Below are positions 51,251-60,536 of a stretch of DNA of 64,000 nt, one piece after another. The notes below the pieces were generated by a model, which was not told the DNA's origin, ran no database searches, and saw only the letters and a list, made by a program, of their open reading frames with translations. Every line of letters begins with the position of its first letter. Positions within the stretch are counted from its first letter, which is position 1. The stretch spans positions 124,001 through 188,000 of the forward strand of contig CAWBFN010000002.1 of assembly GCA_963788125.1 (NCBI GenBank). Direction: 5' to 3'. Both the position numbers and the translations under genes were made by a program. The stretch is from Bog-473 sp963788125. Lineage in GTDB: Bacteria; Actinomycetota; Acidimicrobiia; Acidimicrobiales; RAAP-2.

Positions 51251-53563
51251 TCAGGTCGAAAGGGCCCACCGGCTGTCACGCGCGTGCGGGTCGACCAACA
51301 TGGCGTCTATGGCCTCGGCCTCGAGCGGTCGGGCGAAGAGGAATCCCTGCCCGGTGTCAACGCCGGCAGCCATGAGATGGAGCCGCTGCTCGTCGCTCTC
51401 GATACCCTTGGCGACGACCTCGAGGGAGAGCGCCGTGCCGAGCTGGACGAAGGTGCTGATGATGGCCGCAGATTTGGATGCGTCGCTGATGCCAGAGACG
51501 AAGGAACGGTCGATCTTGAGTTTGTCGATCGGAAACTGCTGGAGATATGCGAGCGAAGAGAAACCCGTTCCGAAGTCGTCGATGGCCAGCCGCACCCCGA
51601 TCGCCTTGAGTAGGTTCAGCCGGACGACCGTCGTGGCGACGTCTTGCATGAGAGTGGACTCGGTGAGCTCGAGGACGAGCATGGCGGGGTCGAAGTCACT
51701 GGCCAAAAGGGCGCCGTAGACGTCGTCGACGATCCGGTCCCGCTGGAGCTGCTTGGCCGCGATGTTGACGGAGACCGCCAAGGGATGGCCCTTGCTCTTC
51801 CACATGGCACCTTGGCGACACGCGGTCTCGAGCACCCACTGACCGACCGGGACGATCAGACCGCTCGATTCTAGACCGGGGATGAAGTCTGCGGGCTCGA
51901 CGACGCCACGCGTCGGGTGGCGCCAGCGCAGCAGGGCCTCAACACCGGTAAAGGCGCCGTTCTTCAGGTCGATAGTGGGTTGGTAGAGCAGGAAGAACTG
52001 CCCGGCCTGCAAGGCAATGTGTAGATCGACGTCGAGATTGCGGAGATCGTCGACCGAGTCGAGCATCGAAGGGGCGAAGGCCACGGCCCGGTTCTTCCCG
52101 GCGGCCTTGGCACGGTAGAGGGCGATGTCCGCGTCGCGGAGGAGTTCCTCGGGAGTCGCCCTGTCCCCGGTGGCGATGCCGATGCTCGCAGTCACCGTTA
52201 GGGCTATCTTGTTACCCGACATCTCAAACGTGGACTCCAGCGCGGCGAGAATCCGTTCCGCTACGGAGTGGCCCAAGTCGACCTGTGAGACCTCGGACAG
52301 CAAGACGAACTCATCGCCACCGAGGCGCCCAACGGTGTCCCCTTCGCGTAGCACGCCAGCCAATCTGGTCCCCACCCCGGCCAGCAGTTCGTCGCCGGCT
52401 CTGTGTCCCAGGGTGTCGTTGATGTCCTTGAAGTTGTCGATGTCGAGATAGAGAACGGCCACCGTCGTGTGCGACCGCCGCGCCCGCGCCATCATCTGGT
52501 CGATGCGGTCGAGGATCAGGGCCCGGTTGGGAAGGCCGGTGAGCGAGTCGTGGAAGGCCTGGTAGCGCAGCTCGATAGTTCGTTCGTCCACCAGCTCCAG
52601 GGCCCGTGAGCGGCTGGTGCCCAGCACGTAGAGCAACAGTCCGAGTAGGAGGCAGAACGCGATACCACTGAGCATCATGAGAAGGGCATTGCGGTTGGTA
52701 AGAAGTCCACTGCCGGTGACCACGGCGAGGACCTGAACGCTCCAGCCGTTGTGCAGGACGATGGTGGTGGAATCTGCTCCGATCGGTGCCCTGCCGGCTG
52801 TAAAGCTGACCTTGGAAGAGCCAGCTCCGTAATGAAAGGCCACCGCGGTGGAGGGATGACCCTTGAGGGCTACGGCCAATATGACGCCCGGAAGAATTGC
52901 CGTACCGGTCCACCCGATGAAAGCCGCCTGACGGGACCCGACGGTGGTGGGCACCACGCCGTCGCGGTAGATGGCAGCGCCGACCGCCAACTCCTCGGTC
53001 TTGCCGGATTTGTACGGAAGGTATTCCTCCTTCCCTGAGTTTCGAGATTCCAAGAGCTCCGGGCCGAGTACCGTTTGGCAGTAATCGATACTGCCCGGAA
53101 CGGCCAGCGTTGCGGTCCGCTGCTGGGACACCTGCGAGAGGCAGTAGTACGGACGATTGCCGGCCGGAACGACCGCGAATGCCGCGCTTCCCGGATGCTC
53201 GGCGTTCTGTATCGCCGCGAACGCTCTGAGCTGTGATGACGAGACCATTCTCAATTCTGAGATGGTCAGCAGTTCGGGGTAGCGCGCAAACGCCCGCACT
53301 GACCGGGTCCACTCCACGAAGGCGGATTGGGTGGCATCAGGATCGGCCGTGAAGAAGGCGCCAGCACTGATGGTCAGGTCTTGCTCGTGCTGGAGTGCCA
53401 ACTTCAGTGTCGAGGCGATGTCCGTCGCGGTGGCGACGAACTCCTGGCGTGAGGTCTTGCTGTCTGCCCGGGCCACTTGCCGGGCAACACCCACAGAACC
53501 GATGGTACCGACGAGGAAGAGCACCAGGACCATGACAATCAGGAAATTGCGCCGAGTCCTCAT
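51251..53563 (-). CDS. CHASE-GGDEF-EAL c-di-GMP protein with altered EAL site, 770 aa
   Basis: A signal-anchor helix (about 8-28) and a second helix (about 293-313) flank a periplasmic CHASE-type sensor with FARYPELLTISELRMV. GGDEF is intact (FHDSLTGLPNRALIL near 340, GRLGGDEFV near 415). The EAL domain keeps EALLRW near 540, VNIAAKQ, ELTEST, IDDFGTGFS and KIDRSF. At residue 719 the family Glu of AEGxE is Lys (VVAKGIES), a position needed by known c-di-GMP phosphodiesterases, so hydrolysis may be weakened or lost. Diguanylate cyclase activity should remain. It follows the sortase gene on the same strand. Confidence 0.92.
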   Translation of the reverse strand: MRTRRNFLIVMVLVLFLVGTIGSVGVARQVARADSKTSRQEFVATATDIASTLKLALQHEQDLTISAGAFFTADPDATQSAFVEWTRSVRAFARYPELLTISELRMVSSSQLRAFAAIQNAEHPGSAAFAVVPAGNRPYYCLSQVSQQRTATLAVPGSIDYCQTVLGPELLESRNSGKEEYLPYKSGKTEELAVGAAIYRDGVVPTTVGSRQAAFIGWTGTAILPGVILAVALKGHPSTAVAFHYGAGSSKVSFTAGRAPIGADSTTIVLHNGWSVQVLAVVTGSGLLTNRNALLMMLSGIAFCLLLGLLLYVLGTSRSRALELVDERTIELRYQAFHDSLTGLPNRALILDRIDQMMARARRSHTTVAVLYLDIDNFKDINDTLGHRAGDELLAGVGTRLAGVLREGDTVGRLGGDEFVLLSEVSQVDLGHSVAERILAALESTFEMSGNKIALTVTASIGIATGDRATPEELLRDADIALYRAKAAGKNRAVAFAPSMLDSVDDLRNLDVDLHIALQAGQFFLLYQPTIDLKNGAFTGVEALLRWRHPTRGVVEPADFIPGLESSGLIVPVGQWVLETACRQGAMWKSKGHPLAVSVNIAAKQLQRDRIVDDVYGALLASDFDPAMLVLELTESTLMQDVATTVVRLNLLKAIGVRLAIDDFGTGFSSLAYLQQFPIDKLKIDRSFVSGISDASKSAAIISTFVQLGTALSLEVVAKGIESDEQRLHLMAAGVDTGQGFLFARPLEAEAIDAMLVDPHARDSRWALST

Positions 53564-53613
53564 CGTAGGGACCGCCCGGTCGATCTGGGTTCAGGCATGT
53601 GGTGCCCGCCTCC

Positions 53614-54300
53614 TTATGCGGCAGGTGCCGGGGTTAGCGCGACAAGAGACGAATAGACAATGAGGTTGGACAGGTAGTGGCCCGACCGAGTATCGAAGAC
53701 TCCCCCGCAGGTGACCAGCTGCAACGCACTGATCCCGTGTGACGCATATACCGCTTGGGTCGGGAAATCCGTCTTCAGGTACATCGCCACCGAGGTGACT
53801 TTGAAATGAGCAATGACGCCGTCGGCCAAAGTCACGTCGACAGCGTCACCGGCAGTGAGCGATCGTAAGTTGAAAAATACGGCCGGACCTTGGTAGGAGT
53901 CCACGTGTCCCAAGATCACGGCTGATCCTTCTTGGCCAGGGGATGGTCCCAACTTGTACCAACCCGGCTGCTGAATGTCGGTGGGAACCTGGACCGTCCC
54001 ATTCAGATTGAGCCCAAGCGTCCCCAGAGACACCGTCACGGCAATCGCCGGTATACGCAGCTCGACCGGTGCCGAGCGTGCCGCGACGGGCAGGGCAACC
54101 GCCGGCGGCAGCGTCGTCGTGGTAGCACCGGCTGGCAATACTGGCGCCGTATGCGACCGCACCGGCCCAGCCAGCGGATGTTGATGTCCTCGCACGCCGA
54201 CGACCAGGCATCCTGTGCCGATCAGAAGGAGGGCTGCGGCCAGGATCCACCACCGACGCGGGCGGCGGTTCGTAGTGCCCGCCGCCGCGGCAGTGTTCAT
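53614..54300 (-). CDS. Class F sortase, 228 aa
   Basis: A basic N-terminus and one membrane anchor (about residues 17-37) precede the sortase barrel. The catalytic His is in ILGHVDSYQGP near residue 130, Cys in QLVTCGGVFD near 197, and a candidate Arg in FDTRSGHYLSN near 205. It links a surface protein with a C-terminal sorting signal to the envelope. The ATG overlaps the stop of the surface-protein gene (ATGA), which is the obvious partner. Its first 23 codons are copied in the second repeat at 60468. Confidence 0.92.
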   Translation of the reverse strand: MNTAAAAGTTNRRPRRWWILAAALLLIGTGCLVVGVRGHQHPLAGPVRSHTAPVLPAGATTTTLPPAVALPVAARSAPVELRIPAIAVTVSLGTLGLNLNGTVQVPTDIQQPGWYKLGPSPGQEGSAVILGHVDSYQGPAVFFNLRSLTAGDAVDVTLADGVIAHFKVTSVAMYLKTDFPTQAVYASHGISALQLVTCGGVFDTRSGHYLSNLIVYSSLVALTPAPAA

Positions 54301-55421
54301 GTCTCGATGTGTTGATCAGCCATGACCAGGGCCCGACGCCGGCGAAGGGCCAGAGCCGTTGCCAGAGCTGATCCAATCAGGGCGACGATGCCCAGGATCA
54401 CGAGATCCTCATTGCCCGAGTGCGATGCCCCGCCCAACCCGGTCTGGGCAGAGCCGACCGGTAGGACGCCGGTCGCAACCCCCACTCCCGACCCGGTGCT
54501 TCCGGTCGATCCGGCGGCTCCGGGTGATGCGCCTGTTCTGCCGGTCACCCCAGAGCCACCGGCGCCCGCGGCCGCGGGGCTCTTGGTTCCACTCGCACCC
54601 GTCGGCGCGGTTGTGGCCGGCGACGCTGGCGCAGTTGTCGTGGTGGTCGGCGTCGCAGCTTCATAGTTGTTGGTGAAGGCTGTCGTGCAGGTCACGGTGC
54701 TTCCCCCGCCGTTCGACGAGCCATCACACTGCGTGATGGTCACAGGTAGCGCCGTCGCGCCGCCGGTCACCGTGCACTGCACCCGGGTCATGGCGCCACC
54801 GCCGTTGCCCGAGCCATTGCACTGGGTCACCGTGGCACCGGTCGTGGAAGCGACCGGAGCGCACACCTCGGTCGGCGCAGTGCCGCCGCCCGCACCCGAG
54901 CCGATGCACTGATCGACCGAGACGCCCGGCGCCGCCGTGCCGGCGGCGACGGTATTGACCACCGCGACTTTGCACGTCACGTTGCTGCCCCCTCCGTAAG
55001 CAATGCCGTTGCATTGATTCACCGAGGTGACGAGCTGGCTGGATGTGGTCACCGTGGTGGTACAGCCGAAGGGCGGGAGAACGCCGGCGGCCGCGAGACA
55101 CGCCGTGCTGGTAATCGTCGAGGACGTGGCTCCGGTTGAGGTCACGGTGTTGTCCACGGTGATGGTGCAGGTCACCTGGAATCCGGCTCCGGTGGGATAG
55201 GCCGGGGGATCGCACTGGGTGGCAGCAGGCGCACTGGCTCCCGATGCTGCCGGTGCGCTCGCCAACCCACCGAGGACCCCCACGGCCAGGGCGAGGGTCG
55301 CCACCACGGCCACGACGAGACCACGACGCAGCGTCGCCCGGTGGGCCACGGCGCGCAGATGCGCCATCGAGCTCCCCGCGAAAGAACGTGAGATCCGGGC
55401 GCGGCGTGGGGCGGCAGGCAT
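54297..55421 (-). CDS. Sortase-anchored surface protein, copy 1, 374 aa
   Basis: A signal peptide (about residues 30-65, ending ASAPAASGA) leads to repeated Cys-containing modules of about 40 residues with QCNGxxxGGGxxxxC (for example QCNGSGNGGG and QCDGSSNGGG). A Thr/Pro/Gly-rich stalk follows, then the sorting signal SAQTGLGG, a membrane helix and RRRR. The anchor motif replaces LPXTG by AQTG. Start ATG 55421 follows GAAGGAG. The downstream overlapping sortase should attach it. The repeated Cys suggest disulfides in each module. Confidence 0.87.
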   Translation of the reverse strand: MPAAPRRARISRSFAGSSMAHLRAVAHRATLRRGLVVAVVATLALAVGVLGGLASAPAASGASAPAATQCDPPAYPTGAGFQVTCTITVDNTVTSTGATSSTITSTACLAAAGVLPPFGCTTTVTTSSQLVTSVNQCNGIAYGGGSNVTCKVAVVNTVAAGTAAPGVSVDQCIGSGAGGGTAPTEVCAPVASTTGATVTQCNGSGNGGGAMTRVQCTVTGGATALPVTITQCDGSSNGGGSTVTCTTAFTNNYEAATPTTTTTAPASPATTAPTGASGTKSPAAAGAGGSGVTGRTGASPGAAGSTGSTGSGVGVATGVLPVGSAQTGLGGASHSGNEDLVILGIVALIGSALATALALRRRRALVMADQHIET

Positions 55422-55494
55422 GACGAGCTCCTTCGAGAGTCCCGAAATAAACAACCGTCTGTGACGGACGTCCGGAACTACCTCACGAGGGTAC

Positions 55495-55552
55495 TCTAGT
55501 TATTGATATATAGCAAATCGTTTCTAGTAAGTATTCTGGTACTTTTGTGAAA
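55495..55552. promoter_or_regulatory. AT-rich divergent promoter, copy 1
   Basis: An AT-rich island holds TATATAT for the surface-protein gene on the minus strand and, on the plus strand, CTAGTAAGTATTCTGGTAC followed by TTT (55524-55545). In the second copy that plus-strand promoter serves the winged-helix gene; here it reads antisense into the 3' end of the ice-binding-like gene. Confidence 0.55.
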
Positions 55553-55574
55553 TGGCGCCGTCGAATCACCGACG

Positions 55575-57830
55575 TCATCCAGCAGCGGTCGGCACTGCCC
55601 CAACGATGTTGACCACCTGGACCCCCATGCCCGGCAGCGAACCCTCGAAGGGGGCGTCGCCGAAGGCGAAGATCCCACCATCGGCTCCGATCAGCAGGTA
55701 TCCCTTCCCATCGGTGCTCGGCACCATCGAAACGATGTTGTGCACTTTGACCACGATCCCCGGCAGCGAGCCGTCGAAGGGGGCGTCGCCGAAGGCGAAG
55801 ACCCCGCCATCGGGTCCAGTCAGCCAGTAGCCCTCACCGGCAGGAGAAGAGGAGATGGAGGTGACCGCACCGGGAGCGCTGCCCAATTGGGTGGCATCTC
55901 CAAAGGCATAGACCTGACCGCTTGATCCGACCATCCAGTAGCCCTGATCATTCGGAGTCGTGGCGATGCCCACGATGTCATCGACATCGGTTCCCCGTCC
56001 GGGGAGCGAGCCGATGAACGGCGCGTTCCCAAAGGCGAAGACTCCGCCATCCCTACCAACTAAGAAGTAGCCCAAGTCGTTGGCGGTGGGCACGATCCCG
56101 ACAATGTCGTGGACATGGACGCTGATACCAGGCAGTGACCCCAAGAACGGGGCGTTACCAAAGGCAAAAACTCCCCCGTCGGCGCCCGCCAGCCAATAAC
56201 CCCCGTCGTTGCTGGTGGGCACCATGCCAACGATGTCCTTTACATGGACACCGATACCAGGCAGTGACCCCAAGAACGGGGCGCCCCCGAAGGCGAAGAC
56301 CCCGCCGTCCGATCCAACGAGGTCATAGCCACCTACCGGGTTGGCCAGTGGAGTCACGGTCAGGGCGAAGAGCCACGTGCCGGTGTCGCCGCTGAGGTCG
56401 CTGTCATCGCCGCGGACCTGGTAGGTGCCCGCTGCAAGCGACGTCGTGGCCCCAATTGCTCCGGTGGAGGAAACCACCACATCAGTGGAGTCCGGCGAAA
56501 CTGTCTCGGTGTAGGTGACGGTCCCGTTGGCGTTCGTCACGCCACCTTGGCCGCTATACCCGTCGCCGCCAGCAACGGTTGCAGAGGTCGGGCTTCCCTG
56601 AATCAGGGTGACAAAGGTAGACGTCCACTGGGCGTAGAGGGTGCCGGCTGCGCTGAACGAGTAGCTGGCCCCGTCGGCGTAGGCGGTACCGGTGCCGTTG
56701 GCCGCGGTGTTCCAGCCCGAGAAGGCGTAGCCGGTGCGGCGAAAGCCGTTGGCCGTCAGCACCGTGGGCACGTTGGCCGTCTCGGCGGCGGTCGATCCCC
56801 CTGTCGAGCCGTTGCCGTTGAAGGTGACGACGTAGGCGAGGGGTGTCGTAACGGCAATGCTCGTGGTGGTGATCGTGAGCGCGTCACTGTCGGCGGCATC
56901 AGCTGCCTGGCTGGCTTGTATCGTGCACGTGCCAGAGGTGACGAACGTCAGCGCGCCGCTGGACGAGCCCACGGAGCAGATGGAAGGCGTGTTCGAGGTA
57001 TACGTGATGACACCGCCGTCGCCGGGAGTGCCGGTGGCCGCAACGGTGTCGGCCGTGGTGGTTGTCAGCGCGCTCGTCGGAGTTGGCGGTGAGGCGAACG
57101 TGACGGTGTCAGGAGTGGTAACGGTGTTGTCGGCGAGGGTAACGATGCCGTAGGACAACGCCCGTCCATCGATTGAGCCGCCCGCACCCACGGTGATCGC
57201 GCCGGCCGCCATGATGGTCCCGATGAACGACGAATTTGCGCCCGTTCCAGCGGCGCCGTTGACCTGCCAGAAGACGTTGGAGGCTCGGGCGCCGCCGGTC
57301 AGGATGACAGCACTGTCGGCAGCCGTGTTGAGAGCGGCATTGATCTGGAAGATGAAGACGGCGTTGGGGTTGCCCTGGCCGTTCAATGTCATCGTCCCGG
57401 TGAGTGCGAACGCCGCCCCCGTGGAGTAAACCCCAGCGTCGTAGGTCTTCCCATTTTGGTCTCCGCTAAAGGTGCCGGACGGTGTGAGCCCGGCCGCGGC
57501 GCCATAGGCCACGACCAAATCGGACTGAGCTTGCGCGGCCTGAGTGTCACCAGCGTGCGTGACGCCATCGACAACTCCAGGGAATGAAGGGAGAAACCCG
57601 GTGATTGAACTGCTGGGACTGACCCCGAGATCGGCGTTAAGAACAGTGTCACCAGTGCTGACAATGCCCGTTCCGCCCAATACCGAGTAGTTCTCCGCCG
57701 TGCCCAACTGCACCGGTGACACTGCAGCCGATGCCGGCGAAGGGACCACCAGGAGACCGGCCAGTACCAAAGTGCTCGCCAACGCTGCGATCGAGATGAC
57801 CTGAGAACCAAGGAGTACGAGTTTCCTCAT
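55575..57830 (-). CDS. DUF3494 ice-binding-like multidomain surface protein, 751 aa
   Basis: A signal peptide ends near residue 35 (SPASAAV). The DUF3494 ice-binding-like beta-solenoid spans about 38-230 (LGTAENYSVLGGTGI, AVFIFQINAALNTA, NVFWQVNGAAGTGANSSF). A Cys-containing Ig-like domain (about 240-320), an InlB-type repeat (about 330-400: FNGNGS, GYAFSGWN, LYAQW), a further linker domain, and six C-terminal repeats of about 43 residues with DGGVFAFGxAPFxGSLPG follow. The last resemble a six-bladed propeller. No anchor is visible. The gene lies between the two large direct repeats. Confidence 0.88.
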   Translation of the reverse strand: MRKLVLLGSQVISIAALASTLVLAGLLVVPSPASAAVSPVQLGTAENYSVLGGTGIVSTGDTVLNADLGVSPSSSITGFLPSFPGVVDGVTHAGDTQAAQAQSDLVVAYGAAAGLTPSGTFSGDQNGKTYDAGVYSTGAAFALTGTMTLNGQGNPNAVFIFQINAALNTAADSAVILTGGARASNVFWQVNGAAGTGANSSFIGTIMAAGAITVGAGGSIDGRALSYGIVTLADNTVTTPDTVTFASPPTPTSALTTTTADTVAATGTPGDGGVITYTSNTPSICSVGSSSGALTFVTSGTCTIQASQAADAADSDALTITTTSIAVTTPLAYVVTFNGNGSTGGSTAAETANVPTVLTANGFRRTGYAFSGWNTAANGTGTAYADGASYSFSAAGTLYAQWTSTFVTLIQGSPTSATVAGGDGYSGQGGVTNANGTVTYTETVSPDSTDVVVSSTGAIGATTSLAAGTYQVRGDDSDLSGDTGTWLFALTVTPLANPVGGYDLVGSDGGVFAFGGAPFLGSLPGIGVHVKDIVGMVPTSNDGGYWLAGADGGVFAFGNAPFLGSLPGISVHVHDIVGIVPTANDLGYFLVGRDGGVFAFGNAPFIGSLPGRGTDVDDIVGIATTPNDQGYWMVGSSGQVYAFGDATQLGSAPGAVTSISSSPAGEGYWLTGPDGGVFAFGDAPFDGSLPGIVVKVHNIVSMVPSTDGKGYLLIGADGGIFAFGDAPFEGSLPGMGVQVVNIVGAVPTAAG

Positions 57831-57929
57831 TTTGATGGGCCCTTCTCGGACGCGGGCAAGGCGGGACCGAGTTTGGAACGCCAGACTTGCCACATCGTCG
57901 GACCCCCTCCAGAGCCTGATCGATGGGCC

Positions 57930-57953
57930 ATTGTACCAGATATCTTTACCTAG
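57930..57953 (-). promoter_or_regulatory. Promoter of the ice-binding-like gene
   Basis: On the minus strand, CTAGGTAAAGATATCTGG precedes TACAAT, an extended -10 element about 100 bases upstream of the ATG. TCTGGTAC and the upstream CTAG/TAA are shared with the winged-helix gene promoter. The adjacent bases to 58027 are strongly AT-rich and hold no gene. Confidence 0.5.
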
Positions 57954-58027
57954 TAGTTTATTTCCCATTTATTTATTGCTGTATTTTTTTTCCTGTCTTG
58001 GCCCGCTCTCTGGTGCAGAGCAGGTCC

Positions 58028-60454
58028 TCAGGGAGCACTCACCCCGAGTCTTTCCGAAAACCCAGGTTCAGTCGTCGTGCCGCTCAGTAACTGGTTGATT
58101 GCCTCTCGATCCAGCGGGCGAGAAAAAAGGAAGCCCTGTCCGTTGTCCACCTCCTCGGCCTTGAGCCTCATCCATTGGTCGTCAGTCTCAATACCTTCGG
58201 CAATGGTCTCCAGTCCGAGAAGTTTGCCAAGCTGAACCAGCGTATGAACGATGGCGGCGGACTCCTTCGTCTCTGCCATTCCCGAAACGAAGGTCTTGTC
58301 GATCTTGAGTACGTCGATCGGGAACTGGCGTAGGTAGGCCAGCGATGAGTACCCCGTGCCGAAGTCATCAATTGCGATGCGCACCCCCGTCGACTTCAGG
58401 TCTCTCAGTTGTCCGGCGATTGTGTGGACGTCGCGCATCAACGCCGTCTCGGTGAGCTCCAGGATCAACATCCCGGGATCGAGACCGCTATCAGCGAGTG
58501 CGTTACTCACGTCAGACACGAGGTGGCCGTCTTCGAGCTGTACCGAGGAGACATTGACCGACACCGTCAATGGATGATGCTGACTCTCCCACTCCGCACC
58601 TTGTCGGCACGCCATATTGAGTACCCATCTGCCAACCGGAACGATCAGGCGGCTCGTTTCGAGCATGGGTAGGAATTCGCTTGGCTCTACAACCCCGCGC
58701 ACCGGGTGCCGCCAGCGCAGGAGCGCCTCAGCACCGGTGAAGAGGCCAGTCAATAGGTCGACGGTGGGTTGGAAAAGGAGAAAGAACTGACCGCCTTCTA
58801 GCGCGAGCCGTAAATCCATATCGAGGCTTCGGTGACTGTCGACCGCATCTTGCATCAACGAGGAGAAAACGGTGGCACGGTTCTTGCCCTCGACCTTGGC
58901 CCGATAGAGGGCGACGTCGGCATCGCGTAGCAAGTCTTCAGGCTCGGTTCGGCTCCCTTCGGCGATCCCGATGCTGGCCGTGACGGACAGTGGAGAGCTG
59001 CTGGTTGCGATCTCGAAGGGGGTTCGAAGGATATCGAGGATTCGATCCGCCACCACTTTCGCTCCGGCGGCTAGAGAATTTCCGTCGACGAGAACAACGA
59101 ATTCATCGCCCCCGAGTCGGCCGACTGAGTCACCCTCGCGAAGCGCCCTTGTCAGTCGGGCGGCGATCCCGACAAGCAACTCGTCGCCGGCGCCGTGACC
59201 CAACGTGTCGTTTACTTCTTTCAAGTCGTCGATGTCGAGGAACAGCGCCGCCACGGGAACGCCGTCACGCCGCGACCGCGCCATCATCTGGTCGAGCCGA
59301 TCGAGAATCAGAGTCCGATTGGGCAATCCGGTAAGGGAGTCGTGAAAGGCCAGGTGGTTCAGCTGATCGGTGCGACTGTTGACCTGCACCACGGCGCGGG
59401 ATCGACTGGTGCCCAGGACGAAAATCAACAAGGAGAACAGAACACTGATCGCGAAACCGCCCAACAATACGAAGAGGGAGTTTCGATTGGCCCACACTCC
59501 ACCTGCGTCGACGGCGGCACTGACCGAAACGGTCCATCCGTTCGCAAGCCCAACCGAACTTGTCTGTGCCTTCGAGGGGGCCGATCCCGCCTTGAATGTG
59601 ACGCCGGACGAAGCCCCATCGAAGTGGAAGGCCAACGCTGTCGCCTGATGGCCCTTCAGCACACTGGCCAGGAGGACGCTCGGACGGATCTGCAGACCGA
59701 TCCATCCTATGAATGCAGCTCGCCGGGCGTCGACACTCGGGGGATCGGTTCCGTCTCGGTAGATCGGCGTTCCAATAGCAAGGTCTAGGTTCTTTCCCGC
59801 CCCAAACGGCAGATAGAAGTCTTTGCCAGAGTCCCGGGCACTCAGGAGCTGAAGCCCAACGGTCGTCTTGCAGTAGTCGATGCCGGCCGAAGCGAGGGGA
59901 ACGCCACTCCGCACATCGGAGACGGACTCAAGGCAGTAGTAGGGACGACTCCCGGCGGGAGTGATCACAAGAGTCCCGTTTGGAGCTAATGGGCCGGGCG
60001 GATCGGCGACGGCTCGCGCCGCGAACCCCTTCAGCTCTGAAGCGGGGACCATCACCAGCTCGGTGATCCCCTCAAGCTCTGGGTATCGAGCGAACGCGTG
60101 GGTCGCTGCGGCCCAATTCTCGAACTGCTCTTCGGATGCGTCTTCGTCGCCGGCGACGAAACCAGCAGCGCTGAAATACAAGTCCTGCTGATGCTGGAGG
60201 GACCTCTGCAGTACCAGGGCAATATCCGTGGAAGTGGAAACGAACGCCTGGCGAGATCTCTGGCCGTCGGTGCGGCCGACGGCATTCGCCCCGATGGCCG
60301 ATCCGATCGAGCCGAGAACGAACAGTCCGACGGCAACGACCAACCAGACTCGTCCATGCGGTTTTCCCCGTTTGGGTGTCATCGCATTGCTGCCGGAAAC
60401 CTCGGACACCCGGCTCTTGTGGTTCCGAATTCCGGGGAACGTTCCTCTAGCCAT
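58028..60454 (-). CDS. CHASE-GGDEF-EAL c-di-GMP protein, 808 aa
   Basis: Same architecture as the protein at 51251: two membrane helices flank a CHASE sensor (FARYPELEGITELVMV), then GGDEF (GRLGGDEFVV) and EAL (EALLRW, VNVSSVQ, ELTETA, IDDFGTGYS, KIDKTF, IAEGIET, NGQGFLF). Here the AEGIE Glu is kept, so both cyclase and phosphodiesterase sites look intact. The proteins are clearly diverged paralogs. ATG 60382 (MTPKRGKPHGRVW) is an alternative start. It lies just after the truncated sortase of repeat copy 2. Confidence 0.92.
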   Translation of the reverse strand: MARGTFPGIRNHKSRVSEVSGSNAMTPKRGKPHGRVWLVVAVGLFVLGSIGSAIGANAVGRTDGQRSRQAFVSTSTDIALVLQRSLQHQQDLYFSAAGFVAGDEDASEEQFENWAAATHAFARYPELEGITELVMVPASELKGFAARAVADPPGPLAPNGTLVITPAGSRPYYCLESVSDVRSGVPLASAGIDYCKTTVGLQLLSARDSGKDFYLPFGAGKNLDLAIGTPIYRDGTDPPSVDARRAAFIGWIGLQIRPSVLLASVLKGHQATALAFHFDGASSGVTFKAGSAPSKAQTSSVGLANGWTVSVSAAVDAGGVWANRNSLFVLLGGFAISVLFSLLIFVLGTSRSRAVVQVNSRTDQLNHLAFHDSLTGLPNRTLILDRLDQMMARSRRDGVPVAALFLDIDDLKEVNDTLGHGAGDELLVGIAARLTRALREGDSVGRLGGDEFVVLVDGNSLAAGAKVVADRILDILRTPFEIATSSSPLSVTASIGIAEGSRTEPEDLLRDADVALYRAKVEGKNRATVFSSLMQDAVDSHRSLDMDLRLALEGGQFFLLFQPTVDLLTGLFTGAEALLRWRHPVRGVVEPSEFLPMLETSRLIVPVGRWVLNMACRQGAEWESQHHPLTVSVNVSSVQLEDGHLVSDVSNALADSGLDPGMLILELTETALMRDVHTIAGQLRDLKSTGVRIAIDDFGTGYSSLAYLRQFPIDVLKIDKTFVSGMAETKESAAIVHTLVQLGKLLGLETIAEGIETDDQWMRLKAEEVDNGQGFLFSRPLDREAINQLLSGTTTEPGFSERLGVSAP

Positions 60455-60536
60455 GTAGCGCCTCGCCGGCTGCGGCCAGGATCCACCACCGACGCGGGCG
60501 GCGGTTCGTAGTGCCCGCCGCCGCGGCAGTGTTCAT
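60447..60536 (-). pseudogene. Truncated class F sortase remnant
   Basis: The first 23 codons are the same as the intact sortase at 54300, including the overlap with the surface-protein stop. After the repeat boundary at 60468 the frame runs six codons and stops, so the catalytic domain is absent. It overlaps the start of the c-di-GMP gene. It must be nonfunctional. Confidence 0.9.

Larger units (their letters stand above)
54232..55559. repeat. 1,328-bp direct repeat, copy 1
   Basis: This segment matches 60468-61795 with a constant offset of 6,236. I found no difference by eye, and the 385-residue open frames are the same. It includes the first 23 sortase codons, the whole surface-protein gene, its promoter, and eight bases of the winged-helix gene start. 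The copies flank 4,908 bases of different sequence. Confidence 0.95.
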
